A DNA stretch of 64,000 bases from Prevotella sp. (GTDB lineage: Bacteria > Bacteroidota > Bacteroidia > Bacteroidales > Bacteroidaceae): contig JAFYJN010000045.1 in NCBI GenBank assembly GCA_017538105.1, positions 33,039 to 97,038 of the forward strand. The letters are read 5' to 3'. This document shows, in pieces, positions 17,150 through 24,725 of this stretch (within the stretch, counting starts at the first letter, position 1; each line of letters opens with the position of its first letter). The translations under genes were made by a program, and so were the position numbers. The notes beneath the pieces were generated by a model. It was not told the DNA's origin and did not search any database. It saw only the letters and a list, made by a program, of their open reading frames with translations.

Positions 17150-17649
17150 CAACCATGAATATCTCCCTCAGGGCAATGGAACCGGAAGACCTCGAGTTGC
17201 TGTATGTTGTGGAAAACGATCCCGACCTGTGGAATGTGGGGTCCTCCAACACGCCGTACTCATATTTCGCGCTAAAAGAGTTCATCGCAAACACCACCAA
17301 CGATATCTATGCCGATAAGCAACTGAGGTTGGTGGTCGAGGTGGATGGTGAGGTGGCGGGATTGCTCGACCTCATGGCTTTCGAACCAGAACACAGAAGG
17401 GCGGAGATGGGTATCGTCATCCTGGAACAGTTTCGGCAAAGAGGGGTGGCGCAACGGGCGATGACGATGCTCTTCGACTATTGTCGCTCAAAACTTCACC
17501 TGCATCAGGTGTATGCTTGGGTGCCGGAAGACAATATTCCTTCTTGTAAACTCTTCCAATCACTTGGTTTTCATGCCACTCTCGTAAGAGATTGGCTCTT
17601 CAATGGCGAGGAGTTCAAAAATGCCGCCTTCATGCAACTTTTTTTGTAA
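17146..17649 (+). CDS. GNAT-family N-acetyltransferase
   Basis: This 167-residue protein is a RimJ/RimL-like acetyltransferase. Visible marks are ISLRAMEPEDLELLYVVEND, RRAEMGIVILEQFRQRGVA (acetyl-CoA loop Q-R-G-V-A), LHQVYAWVPEDNIPSCKLF and SLGFHATLVRDWLFNGEEF. The substrate may be a protein N-terminus, a small amine or an antibiotic. The start overlaps the glycosyltransferase stop (ATGA) and is preceded by GAGGAGG, one of the few clear Shine-Dalgarno sequences here, consistent with re-initiation. Confidence 0.9.
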   Translation: MTTMNISLRAMEPEDLELLYVVENDPDLWNVGSSNTPYSYFALKEFIANTTNDIYADKQLRLVVEVDGEVAGLLDLMAFEPEHRRAEMGIVILEQFRQRGVAQRAMTMLFDYCRSKLHLHQVYAWVPEDNIPSCKLFQSLGFHATLVRDWLFNGEEFKNAAFMQLFL

Positions 17650-17664
17650 AAAGTGGCTCTTTTT

Positions 17665-17696
17665 TTTGGCGGTCACGTTTTTTTTGCATACCTTTG
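17665..17696 (+). promoter_or_regulatory. Promoter of the tRNA-Asp pair
   Basis: TTTG (17665-17668), a 20-base spacer and TACCTTTG (17689-17696) match the consensus exactly, 28 bases before the first tRNA. Confidence 0.75.
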
Positions 17697-17724
17697 CATC
17701 CGCAATTGAAAAAGCAATGCTGCT

Positions 17725-17799
17725 GGTGCGTTAGTTCAGCCTGGTTAGAATGCCTGCCTGTCACGCAGGAGGTCACGGGTTCGAGTCCCGTACGCACCG
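17725..17799 (+). tRNA. tRNA-Asp (anticodon GTC), copy 1
   Basis: A full cloverleaf can be drawn: acceptor GGTGCGT/ACGCACC, D stem GTTC/GAAT, anticodon stem CCTGC/GCAGG with loop CTGTCAC (GTC), and T stem ACGGG/CCCGT with loop TTCGAGT. The discriminator base is G and CCA is not encoded. Anticodon GTC and G73 identify aspartate. Confidence 0.97.
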
Positions 17800-17825
17800 C
17801 ACTCTTGAAAACATCAATGGGCATT

Positions 17826-17900
17826 GGTGCGTTAGTTCAGCCTGGTTAGAATGCCTGCCTGTCACGCAGGAGGTCACGGGTTCGAGTCCCGTACGCACCG
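17826..17900 (+). tRNA. tRNA-Asp (anticodon GTC), copy 2
   Basis: This is base-for-base identical to copy 1 and separated from it by a 26-base spacer. CCA is not encoded. Both copies are likely cut from one transcript, since only one promoter and one terminator are seen. Confidence 0.97.
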
Positions 17901-17901
17901 C

Positions 17902-17931
17902 AAAAAAGCTTTCCATCCGGAAAGCTTTTTT
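17902..17931 (+). terminator. Terminator of the tRNA-Asp unit
   Basis: A perfect 13-bp stem (17902-17914 with 17919-17931) with a 4-base loop starts two bases after the second tRNA and ends in six T residues. Confidence 0.92.
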
Positions 17932-17986
17932 GCGTTATAGGGGCTGAAGGACTAACAGTGAATCTCGTGGTTTTCCCTCTGTCACA

Positions 17987-19489
17987 TCATCTCGACGAAC
18001 GAAAACCTTCAAAATTTTCATAACGACGTTTCATCAACCTCTGGTAGATGTTGCGAATCCATAACCTATGAGTGGCGATGAAGACAAGTCCTGTCACCAA
18101 TACCAACACCATTCCCGCCGTGTCGCCCAACAACGAGGTGGCAAGCATGATGAACACGATGGGTACGAAGAACACCAACAACTCTATCACTATCTGCATA
18201 GAGCTGTTCTCCATGCCGCCTTTGCCGATGAACTTCGTGTTCAATGGGATGGTTTGTTTGTTGTAAACTGCCATCTGGAGGAATACGCAATATTCCACGC
18301 CCATGGTGAACGCCATCACGGCCACCAACTGCAATAGGGTGTATTTGCCCATGATGAGTGTGGGTATCATCAGCATGAAGGGAACAATCAACAATATGGA
18401 ATAGAAATAGTATTTCGCCCGCAACAGCGATATCAGGTTTTCTTTGCGCACGATAAGGCAGTCGATGTAGTTGCCTTCGTTGCACATCACTTTCACCAAG
18501 ATCATCGCTCCGTAGATGGCGAAGTTGTACACACTCCAGAACGTGTTCATGAAAGGACTGTCGTAGATGTCGGTGAAGGAGATGATGATGCTTAGCAACA
18601 ACACGATGCCATTGGCGAAGATAAACGAGTTGCGCATGTTCTTGTTGCGCATGATGCTCTTCACTTCCAGTTTCACATACTCGCCGGTCTCGCCGAAACG
18701 GTCGAGGAACGGCAGACGCGACACATGTTTGAGCTTCGTGGTCTTCTGCTGGGTAAGTTCTTTCCATGTGAAATGGTGCTGCACACGCCGGTTGATGGCG
18801 ATGAGCATGGCCAACAGTGACAACAACAATGCAAAGCAGAGCACGTTTCCATGCGACAGCTTTTCACCAAAACAGGCATACATGTCCATCATCGGGTCGA
18901 TGCGCAGATGGATGATCCAAAGTGAAAAGAGGAGTAGATAAACGGCCAGAGGTAGAAGCCACCACACGATGTGCTGGTTCACCAAGGTGCGCACAAGCAT
19001 GTACCATTGACTGTTGATGAGGATAAGAAGGTAGAACCCCAGCAGGAAAGCAAGGGTAACGAAGATACCTTCCGCAAACACAATCGACATGATGGCGTAG
19101 GGGATGAACATGGCAAACCAGATGAGGTTGCCTGAGCTCATCAACGAATTGGCGAGAAAACAGTCTACAACGTCATACTTCCTAAGAGGAAGCAGGGAAT
19201 AGGGCTTGAGCATCTGCGACGGGGTCTGTTGCATGATGAAGCGAAACAGGAAGTCTATCAGCAGGATAAAGGGGGTGAAACCGTACATCAGCTCGCAGGC
19301 GCTGACACTGGTGCTGTTGTTCGCAGCCAAGGCCATGATGACGGCGAAGAACATCAGATACAGAATGGTGAAGCCGGCGCCTATCATAAGGAATATTTTG
19401 GCCGCTTTGTTCTGTTTCCATACCAGACTGCGCCGCTCCGACAGTTTCATGTGTCTTCTCAGCGTCTTGAATAACTCAAACCTTGTCAT
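17987..19489 (-). CDS. DUF5687 family polytopic membrane protein (ABC permease-like)
   Basis: This 500-residue protein looks like the DUF5687 family of Bacteroidetes, membrane proteins resembling ABC export permeases. Starting at MTRFELFKTLRRHMKLSERRS, it has about 11-12 hydrophobic segments in two blocks (residues 32-240 and 285-485) separated by a basic loop (KELTQQKTTKLKHVSRLPFLDRFGETGEYVKLEVKSIMRNK). ATG at 19489 was preferred to the TTG two codons earlier. Family members often sit beside an ABC ATPase gene, but none is adjacent here. It is last in the ftsK - LolA-like - DUF5687 unit. Confidence 0.8.
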   Translation of the reverse strand: MTRFELFKTLRRHMKLSERRSLVWKQNKAAKIFLMIGAGFTILYLMFFAVIMALAANNSTSVSACELMYGFTPFILLIDFLFRFIMQQTPSQMLKPYSLLPLRKYDVVDCFLANSLMSSGNLIWFAMFIPYAIMSIVFAEGIFVTLAFLLGFYLLILINSQWYMLVRTLVNQHIVWWLLPLAVYLLLFSLWIIHLRIDPMMDMYACFGEKLSHGNVLCFALLLSLLAMLIAINRRVQHHFTWKELTQQKTTKLKHVSRLPFLDRFGETGEYVKLEVKSIMRNKNMRNSFIFANGIVLLLSIIISFTDIYDSPFMNTFWSVYNFAIYGAMILVKVMCNEGNYIDCLIVRKENLISLLRAKYYFYSILLIVPFMLMIPTLIMGKYTLLQLVAVMAFTMGVEYCVFLQMAVYNKQTIPLNTKFIGKGGMENSSMQIVIELLVFFVPIVFIMLATSLLGDTAGMVLVLVTGLVFIATHRLWIRNIYQRLMKRRYENFEGFRSSR

Positions 19490-19530
19490 CGTCAATTCAT
19501 GATTAATATATGAGGGTGAAGGGGAGGTCT

Positions 19531-20142
19531 TTACCTCAAATCAATCACCTCTGCCTCGGGGAAATCCTTGGGGTTGAATGTGAACAGGCTGTCGTCCTGG
19601 GGACTGTTCTTGAAATTCGTAATCTTTATCTCGCTCCATTTGCGGTCTTCCAAGATACGCACCTTTGAGGGTAGATAGGATTTGGAAACATAAACATACA
19701 TCTCCTGGATGCTGCGGCCGCGGTTCAGGGCGGTGAGATGGACTTCCCACATATTGCCTTGGTCTTTGACTCCCAGTCGGTAGCCATTCTTGTAAAGGGT
19801 GATGAACTTATATGGGTTCATCTGTGCCTGCTGACTCTCGTTGGGGGTGCTGACATTCACCTCGTCGGAACTTTTCATATACGTCCACTGGGTCTTGCCG
19901 TCATACCAGATGGAGGCCTTGGGGGTGGTGGCATGGAATTTCTTCCCTTTGATGATGATGGTACCGGAAATGGTGCCCACTCCTTCGCTGCTGAGCGTAA
20001 AGTCGGCCTTGGCGCCACCTTGGCTGTTTAAGTTGGCGGCAGTTTTGTCCAATATCTCCTTGGCCTTCGACGGGTTTTGCGCCGTCATGCCCGTCCATGC
20101 CAACAACGCGACAATGGCCATGATGATTCTCGTTCTTTTCAT
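19531..20142 (-). CDS. LolA-like outer-membrane lipoprotein carrier protein
   Basis: The 203-residue periplasmic protein has a signal peptide (MKRTRIIMAIVALLAWTGMTAQ) and a LolA/LolB-like fold: KAKEILDKTAANLNSQGGAK, ADFTLSSEG, FHATTPKASIWYDGKTQWTY and NEVNVSTPNE-type strands. LolA ferries lipoproteins from the inner to the outer membrane; Bacteroidetes have several related proteins, so this may be a paralogue with another task. The start at 20142 was chosen because it gives a complete signal peptide. It lies about 90 bases after ftsK, with a palindromic repeat in between, the same ftsK-lolA order as in many bacteria. Confidence 0.85.
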   Translation of the reverse strand: MKRTRIIMAIVALLAWTGMTAQNPSKAKEILDKTAANLNSQGGAKADFTLSSEGVGTISGTIIIKGKKFHATTPKASIWYDGKTQWTYMKSSDEVNVSTPNESQQAQMNPYKFITLYKNGYRLGVKDQGNMWEVHLTALNRGRSIQEMYVYVSKSYLPSKVRILEDRKWSEIKITNFKNSPQDDSLFTFNPKDFPEAEVIDLR

Positions 20143-20203
20143 AATCGTTCTGTTTTTATGTTCTTTGTGTTGGATTGTTATTTCATCGCTCATCCTTCAA
20201 CTT

Positions 20204-20222
20204 CCCCCTCCTTGGGAGGGGG
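20204..20222. repeat. GC-rich palindromic element, copy A (3' of ftsK)
   Basis: CCCCCTCC (20204-20211) pairs with GGAGGGGG (20215-20222) around a 3-base loop, followed by GGAGGGGGAGG. It starts about 12 bases beyond the ftsK stop and belongs to a family with copies at 29601, 33793 and 42635. Confidence 0.7.
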
Positions 20223-20234
20223 GGAGGGGGAGGT

Positions 20235-22676
20235 TTACCCATTGTTCATACTTGCCAGCAATGCGTCGAGTGAAGCTTCATCTTGTATGAGCACCTCACG
20301 TGGCTTGGCGCCGCGTTGTGCTCCCACAATGCCGTGCTTTTCCAGGTCATCCATCAGACGGCCGGCACGGTTGTAGCCTATCTCGAACTTACGCTGTAAC
20401 ATGCTGGTGGAGCCTTGTTGGGTGGCGACAATCAACTTGGCGGCTTTGACAAACAGACTATCGGCGCCACTCACCATCACCTCGCCATCCTCGCCGAAGG
20501 CGACCTCGCTCTCTTCTACGGCGGGCTCAGGCAGCTGCAGGGGCTCCACAGGACCGGGCTGCTCCTCGATGTACTGGGCGATGCGTTCCACCTCGGGGGT
20601 GTCGATGAACGCGCACTGTACACGCACGGGCTCGCTGCCATTGAGAATGAGCATGTCACCACGACCCACGAGTTGGTTGGCGCCCGGACGGTCCAGAATG
20701 GTGCGCGAGTCGATCATGGCGCTCACCTTGAAGGCCATGCGTCCGGGGAAGTTGGCCTTGATAGTACCGGTGATGATATTCGTGGTGGGACGTTGCGTGG
20801 CGATAATCATATGGATGCCTACGGCACGGGCCAGCTGGGCGATACGGGCGATGGGCAGCTCTATCTCCTTGCCGGCGGTCATGATGAGGTCGCCGAACTC
20901 GTCGATGATCACAACGATGTAGGGCATGTACTCATGGCCTGCCGAAAGGTTCAGCTGGTGGTTCACATACTTACGGTTGTATTCCTTGATATTGCGCGTG
21001 CCGGCAAGCTTCAGCATGTCGTAGCGGTGGTCCATCAGCGTGCACAGGCTCTTCAGCGTGCGTACCACCTTTTGAACATCGGTGATGATGGGTTCTTCGT
21101 CAAAATCCACCGAGGCCATGAAATGGTCGGCTATCGGTGAATAGACGCTGAACTCCACCTTCTTGGGGTCTATGAGCACAAACTTCAACTCGTTGGGGTG
21201 CTTCTTGTAGAGCAACGAGGCGATGATGGCGTTCAGACCCACCGACTTTCCTTGACCAGTGGCGCCGGCCACCAACAGGTGGGGTATCTTGGCCAGGTCG
21301 AGCATATATACCTCGTTGGTGATGGTTTTGCCCAATGCGATGGGCAATTCCATCGTCGTCTCCTGGAATTTCTTCGAGTTGAGTATGCTCTCCATCGACA
21401 CAATCTTCGGCTTTGCATTCGGTACCTCGATGCCGATGGTGCCCTTGCCGGGGATGGGGGCGATGATGCGGATGCCCAAGGCGGCAAGGCTCAGGGCGAT
21501 GTCATCCTCCAGGTTCTTGATGCGCTTGATGCGCACTCCTTCGGCGGGGACAATCTCGTAAAGGGTGATGGTGGGGCCCACCGTGGCGCGTATCTCGCTG
21601 ATCTGTACGCCATAGCTGTTCAGCACTTCCACGATACGTTTCTTGTTGGCCATCTGCTCGGCCTCGTCGATATAGTGTTTGCTGTCGTCGCTGCTCTTGT
21701 CCAGCAGACTGAGCGTTGGGTATTTATAACGTGTGAAAGGCTCCTTCGGGTTGATGGGGGTGGAAAGGTCGTCGTCGAGCGTCATCACCTTGCCGTGGGC
21801 CTTCTCTTCGTCGGCACCTACAGCGACGGTCATGCCAGGCTCGCCATTTCCCTGTTGCCGGCCTCTCTTCCTGCTGGAAGAACCTGCCGTTTCTGACTCA
21901 TCGTCGCCATTGCCAACTACGATACCATTGTCGGTAAACCTAACGGTCTGTTCCTCTGGGTCCTCAAAGGTGTCGGGGTCGGGCTCGACATGAGTCAAAT
22001 AATCCTCTTTCTGCGACTGGTTGTTGGTGATGGTGAAAGGTATCTTGCGAACGATGCGCATGGGGTCGAGGATATTGCGGACCACATTGATGGTCTCGGA
22101 ACTGAGATAGGTCAAGAAGGCCAGGGCCACCACCACGAGAAGGGCTATTAGACCGGGTGACCCGATGATGTTCTCTATCCACTGGGCACAGTACATGCCA
22201 TGGTCGCCGCCGGGATTGAACACGCTCTCGCCAAAAATGGGGGTGAACAGCTTGGCAAAGGCTACGGAGCACCACACCATCGTCAGTGTCAGACCGAAGA
22301 ACCACTTCAACAGGTTGATGTTCTTGTACGTGCCGCTGAGTTTCAGCGAACACATAATCATGAACACGGGGATGAGGAAAGCACTGATGCCGAAACAACG
22401 GCTGATGAAGAAGTGGGAGACATAGGCGCCTATCGAACCGCAGATGTTCTGGAAACTACGGCTCGCATTCTGCAACTCTCCTTCTTGGGGTGCCAACACC
22501 AGACTCTGGTCCTCGCCACCGGTGCTGAAATAGGACACGAAGGCGATGATCAAATAGATGGCCACCACAAATAACAGGATGGACAATATGAACTTGGTCT
22601 TCTCACTGTTGAAAAAATGGAAGCCCAAGGATTCAAAATATGTTTTTTGCTTGTCTTTATTTCTTTTCTTTGCCAT
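20235..22676 (-). CDS. ftsK: DNA translocase FtsK
   Basis: The 813-residue protein is FtsK/SpoIIIE, the septal motor that pumps the chromosome termini apart at division. It has four membrane helices at about residues 25-190, an acidic linker, then the motor with Walker A AGATGQGKSVGLNAII and Walker B IVVIIDEFGDLIM, ATQRPTTNIITG and FPGRMAFKVS. The C-terminal winged-helix gamma domain (KFEIGYNRAGRLMDDL) reads orienting DNA sites. The start MAKKRNKDKQK at 22676 was chosen over a TTG-type start 15 codons earlier that overlaps the -7 box. It is first in a minus-strand unit with the LolA-like gene. Confidence 0.95.
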   Translation of the reverse strand: MAKKRNKDKQKTYFESLGFHFFNSEKTKFILSILLFVVAIYLIIAFVSYFSTGGEDQSLVLAPQEGELQNASRSFQNICGSIGAYVSHFFISRCFGISAFLIPVFMIMCSLKLSGTYKNINLLKWFFGLTLTMVWCSVAFAKLFTPIFGESVFNPGGDHGMYCAQWIENIIGSPGLIALLVVVALAFLTYLSSETINVVRNILDPMRIVRKIPFTITNNQSQKEDYLTHVEPDPDTFEDPEEQTVRFTDNGIVVGNGDDESETAGSSSRKRGRQQGNGEPGMTVAVGADEEKAHGKVMTLDDDLSTPINPKEPFTRYKYPTLSLLDKSSDDSKHYIDEAEQMANKKRIVEVLNSYGVQISEIRATVGPTITLYEIVPAEGVRIKRIKNLEDDIALSLAALGIRIIAPIPGKGTIGIEVPNAKPKIVSMESILNSKKFQETTMELPIALGKTITNEVYMLDLAKIPHLLVAGATGQGKSVGLNAIIASLLYKKHPNELKFVLIDPKKVEFSVYSPIADHFMASVDFDEEPIITDVQKVVRTLKSLCTLMDHRYDMLKLAGTRNIKEYNRKYVNHQLNLSAGHEYMPYIVVIIDEFGDLIMTAGKEIELPIARIAQLARAVGIHMIIATQRPTTNIITGTIKANFPGRMAFKVSAMIDSRTILDRPGANQLVGRGDMLILNGSEPVRVQCAFIDTPEVERIAQYIEEQPGPVEPLQLPEPAVEESEVAFGEDGEVMVSGADSLFVKAAKLIVATQQGSTSMLQRKFEIGYNRAGRLMDDLEKHGIVGAQRGAKPREVLIQDEASLDALLASMNNG

Positions 22677-22696
22677 GTAAGTCGTCAATTTTACTG

Positions 22697-22704
22697 CAAA
22701 AGTA
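22697..22704 (-). promoter_or_regulatory. Probable -7 box of ftsK (TACTTTTG on minus strand)
   Basis: CAAAAGTA on the plus strand reads TACTTTTG on the minus strand, 20 bases before the ftsK start. No TTTG lies at exact spacing, so this is supported by the -7 box and position only. Confidence 0.45.
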
Positions 22705-22747
22705 AAGGAAAAAACTAACAAAAGACTACAAATTCACCTTTTTTTTC

Positions 22748-22755
22748 TAAATTTG
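22748..22755 (+). promoter_or_regulatory. Probable -7 box of the RNase D-like gene (TAAATTTG)
   Basis: TAAATTTG matches TAnnTTTG and lies 19 bases before the start at 22775, divergent from ftsK. Confidence 0.5.
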
Positions 22756-22774
22756 CAACATCTAACAATGATTT

Positions 22775-23425
22775 ATGAAAAAAATCCTATTCAACAAATA
22801 TGATAAGGCATGGATTGCCGAACTGCCCAGCATCGTCTTCGAGGGTCCCATACGTGTGGTCTTCTCACAACAAGAGGCCGAAAAGGCGGTCGACTATTTG
22901 CTCGCGCAGCCCATACTCGGTATAGACACGGAAACGAAACCTTCGTTTAAGAAAGGGCGCACCAACATGGTGTCGCTGCTTCAGGTGAGCACGCTCGAAC
23001 AGTGCTTCCTTTTCCGCATCAACCGTCTGGGTATGCCGCCATCAATCATCAGGTTTCTGGAGGACGACACGGTGCTGAAGGTGGGACTGTCGCTGCACGA
23101 CGATATCCTGTCGCTACAACGAAGGGCTGACTTCACGCCGGGACTGTTCATCGACCTGCAGGACCACATGAAGGAACTGGGAATCGAAGACCTCAGCCTG
23201 CAGAAGCTCTATGCCAACTTCTTCCATGAGAAGATTAGCAAGAACCAACGCCTCACCAATTGGGACATTGACATTTTCACGGAACGACAGAAACGTTATG
23301 CGGCCACCGACGCATGGGCATGCTTGAGAATCTATTACGAATATCTTCGGCTGAAGGCCACCGGCGATTACGAACTCCGCATCGTACCTGAGGATGAACA
23401 TCCAACCATCTCTCAAACCCAATAA
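22775..23425 (+). CDS. RNase D/WRN-type 3'-5' exonuclease domain protein
   Basis: This 216-residue protein is a single DEDDy exonuclease domain. Motif I is LGIDTETKPSF, motif II KVGLSLHDDILSL and motif III RYAATDAWACLRIY with the Y-x-x-x-D arrangement. It lacks the HRDC domain of true RNase D, so it is a stand-alone domain like those seen across Bacteroidetes. It may trim structured RNA or act in repair. The start at 22775 lies 19 bases after a -7 box. It diverges from ftsK and is followed by a tandem repeat and the methyltransferase gene. Confidence 0.9.
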   Translation: MKKILFNKYDKAWIAELPSIVFEGPIRVVFSQQEAEKAVDYLLAQPILGIDTETKPSFKKGRTNMVSLLQVSTLEQCFLFRINRLGMPPSIIRFLEDDTVLKVGLSLHDDILSLQRRADFTPGLFIDLQDHMKELGIEDLSLQKLYANFFHEKISKNQRLTNWDIDIFTERQKRYAATDAWACLRIYYEYLRLKATGDYELRIVPEDEHPTISQTQ

Positions 23426-23449
23426 TAACATAATAACAACATAGGTTTC

Positions 23450-23499
23450 CCTAAAACCACCTAGGATTACCTAGAATCACCTAGTATTGCCTAATCCTA
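23450..23499 (+). repeat. 10-bp tandem repeat CCTAGnATnA (5 units)
   Basis: Five units of exactly 10 bases (CCTAAAACCA, CCTAGGATTA, CCTAGAATCA, CCTAGTATTG, CCTAATCCTA) fill most of the gap before the methyltransferase gene and end 18 bases before its start. The unit contains CCTAG, so it is rich in short palindromes. Confidence 0.85.
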
Positions 23500-23516
23500 A
23501 AATCCCCTCAAAAACA

Positions 23517-24698
23517 ATGACATACAAAAACATATATCTCAAAAAAGGAAAAGAAGAGAGTCTGCGCCGATACCACCCTTGGGTTTTCTCCGGGGCGATT
23601 GCCCGCATGGATGAGGACATCCAGGAGGGTGAGGTGGTAAGAGTGCTCGACCACAGTGGCAATTTCCTTGCCGTAGGGCATTTCCAGCAGGGCACCATCA
23701 TGGTTCGTGTGCTTTCTTTTTCCGATGTGGTTATTGACGCGTCGTTTTGGTCCGACAGACTGCAACGGGCTTATGAGGTGCGAAAGGCTCTGTCGCTCCA
23801 GCGCGACGACAACAATACGTTTCGGCTGGTGCATGGTGAAGGCGATTTCATGCCGGGCCTGGTCGTCGACTGCTACGGCGACACGGCGGTCATGCAGGCG
23901 CACAGCGTGGGCATCCACTGTGAAAGAAGGGTGATAGCCGAACAGCTGGTGAAGGTCGCGGAGGGACATATCCGAAACGTCTATTATAAGAGCGAGACAA
24001 CGCTGACAGCCCGGGTGGCACAGCAGATGGAGAACCAATTCCTTGTCGGCGAGGGGGACACTGATGTGGCCATGGAAAATGGCTTGTGTTTCCATGTCGA
24101 CTGGCTCAAAGGACAGAAAACGGGATTTTTCGTCGACCAGCGTGAGAACCGTTCCTTGCTCGAACACTATGCAAAGGGTAGGGCGGTGCTAAACATGTTC
24201 TGCTACACCGGGGGCTTCTCGTTCTACGCCATGAGGGGCGGGGCGCGTCTGGTCCATTCTGTCGACAGCAGCGCAAAAGCCATCGAACTGACCAACGCCA
24301 ATGTGCAACTGAATTTCCCCGATGACAACCGCCACAAGGCGTTCTGCGACGACGCGTTTAAATTTCTCAACCAGGCCGAGGACACCTACGACCTCATCAT
24401 TCTCGACCCGCCGGCGTTTGCCAAACACCGTGGGGCACTCCACAACGCACTGAAAGGCTATACACGACTGAACGCACGGGCGTTCGAAATCATTCAGCCG
24501 GGAGGCATCCTTTTCACTTTCAGCTGCTCCCAAGTGGTCAGTAAAGACCAGTTTCGTATGGCGGTGTTCACGGCGGCGGCACAGAGTGGACGACGGGTGC
24601 GTATCCTCCACCAACTCCACCAACCGGCCGACCACCCCATCAATATCTACCATCCCGAAGGGGAATACCTCAAGGGGTTGGTCCTCTATGTGGAATAA
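23517..24698 (+). CDS. rlmI: RlmI-like class I rRNA (cytosine-C5) methyltransferase
   Basis: The 393-residue protein combines an N-terminal PUA domain (LKKGKEESLRRYHPWVFSGAI, GEVVRVLDHSGNFLAVGHF), a middle domain and a C-terminal SAM-dependent fold: AVLNMFCYTGGFSFYAM, SVDSSAKAIELTNAN, DLIILDPPAFAKH and FTFSCSQVVSKDQF. This matches the RlmI/YccW family, which methylates C1962 of 23S rRNA; paralogous families share the layout, so the symbol is likely but not certain. ATG at 23517 was chosen over a TTG ten codons earlier that lies in the tandem repeat. Confidence 0.87.
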   Translation: MTYKNIYLKKGKEESLRRYHPWVFSGAIARMDEDIQEGEVVRVLDHSGNFLAVGHFQQGTIMVRVLSFSDVVIDASFWSDRLQRAYEVRKALSLQRDDNNTFRLVHGEGDFMPGLVVDCYGDTAVMQAHSVGIHCERRVIAEQLVKVAEGHIRNVYYKSETTLTARVAQQMENQFLVGEGDTDVAMENGLCFHVDWLKGQKTGFFVDQRENRSLLEHYAKGRAVLNMFCYTGGFSFYAMRGGARLVHSVDSSAKAIELTNANVQLNFPDDNRHKAFCDDAFKFLNQAEDTYDLIILDPPAFAKHRGALHNALKGYTRLNARAFEIIQPGGILFTFSCSQVVSKDQFRMAVFTAAAQSGRRVRILHQLHQPADHPINIYHPEGEYLKGLVLYVE

Positions 24699-24725
24699 GC
24701 GCAAACATTCATGTAATCCGTTCCG

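Noticed and set aside
17725-17900. tRNA-Asp duplication as an attachment site of a mobile element
   Set aside because: Both copies are full length and only 26 bases apart, with no integrase gene nearby; simple gene duplication explains it.
17592-17947. Open frames across the tRNA-Asp pair
   Set aside because: They run through two complete cloverleaf genes and only reflect the duplicated tRNA sequence.
20415-21140. Plus-strand open frame antisense to ftsK
   Set aside because: Shadow of the FtsK motor domain; composition and motifs belong to the minus strand.
23450-23499. 10-bp repeats as a CRISPR array
   Set aside because: Units are too short, contiguous, without spacers, and no cas gene is near.
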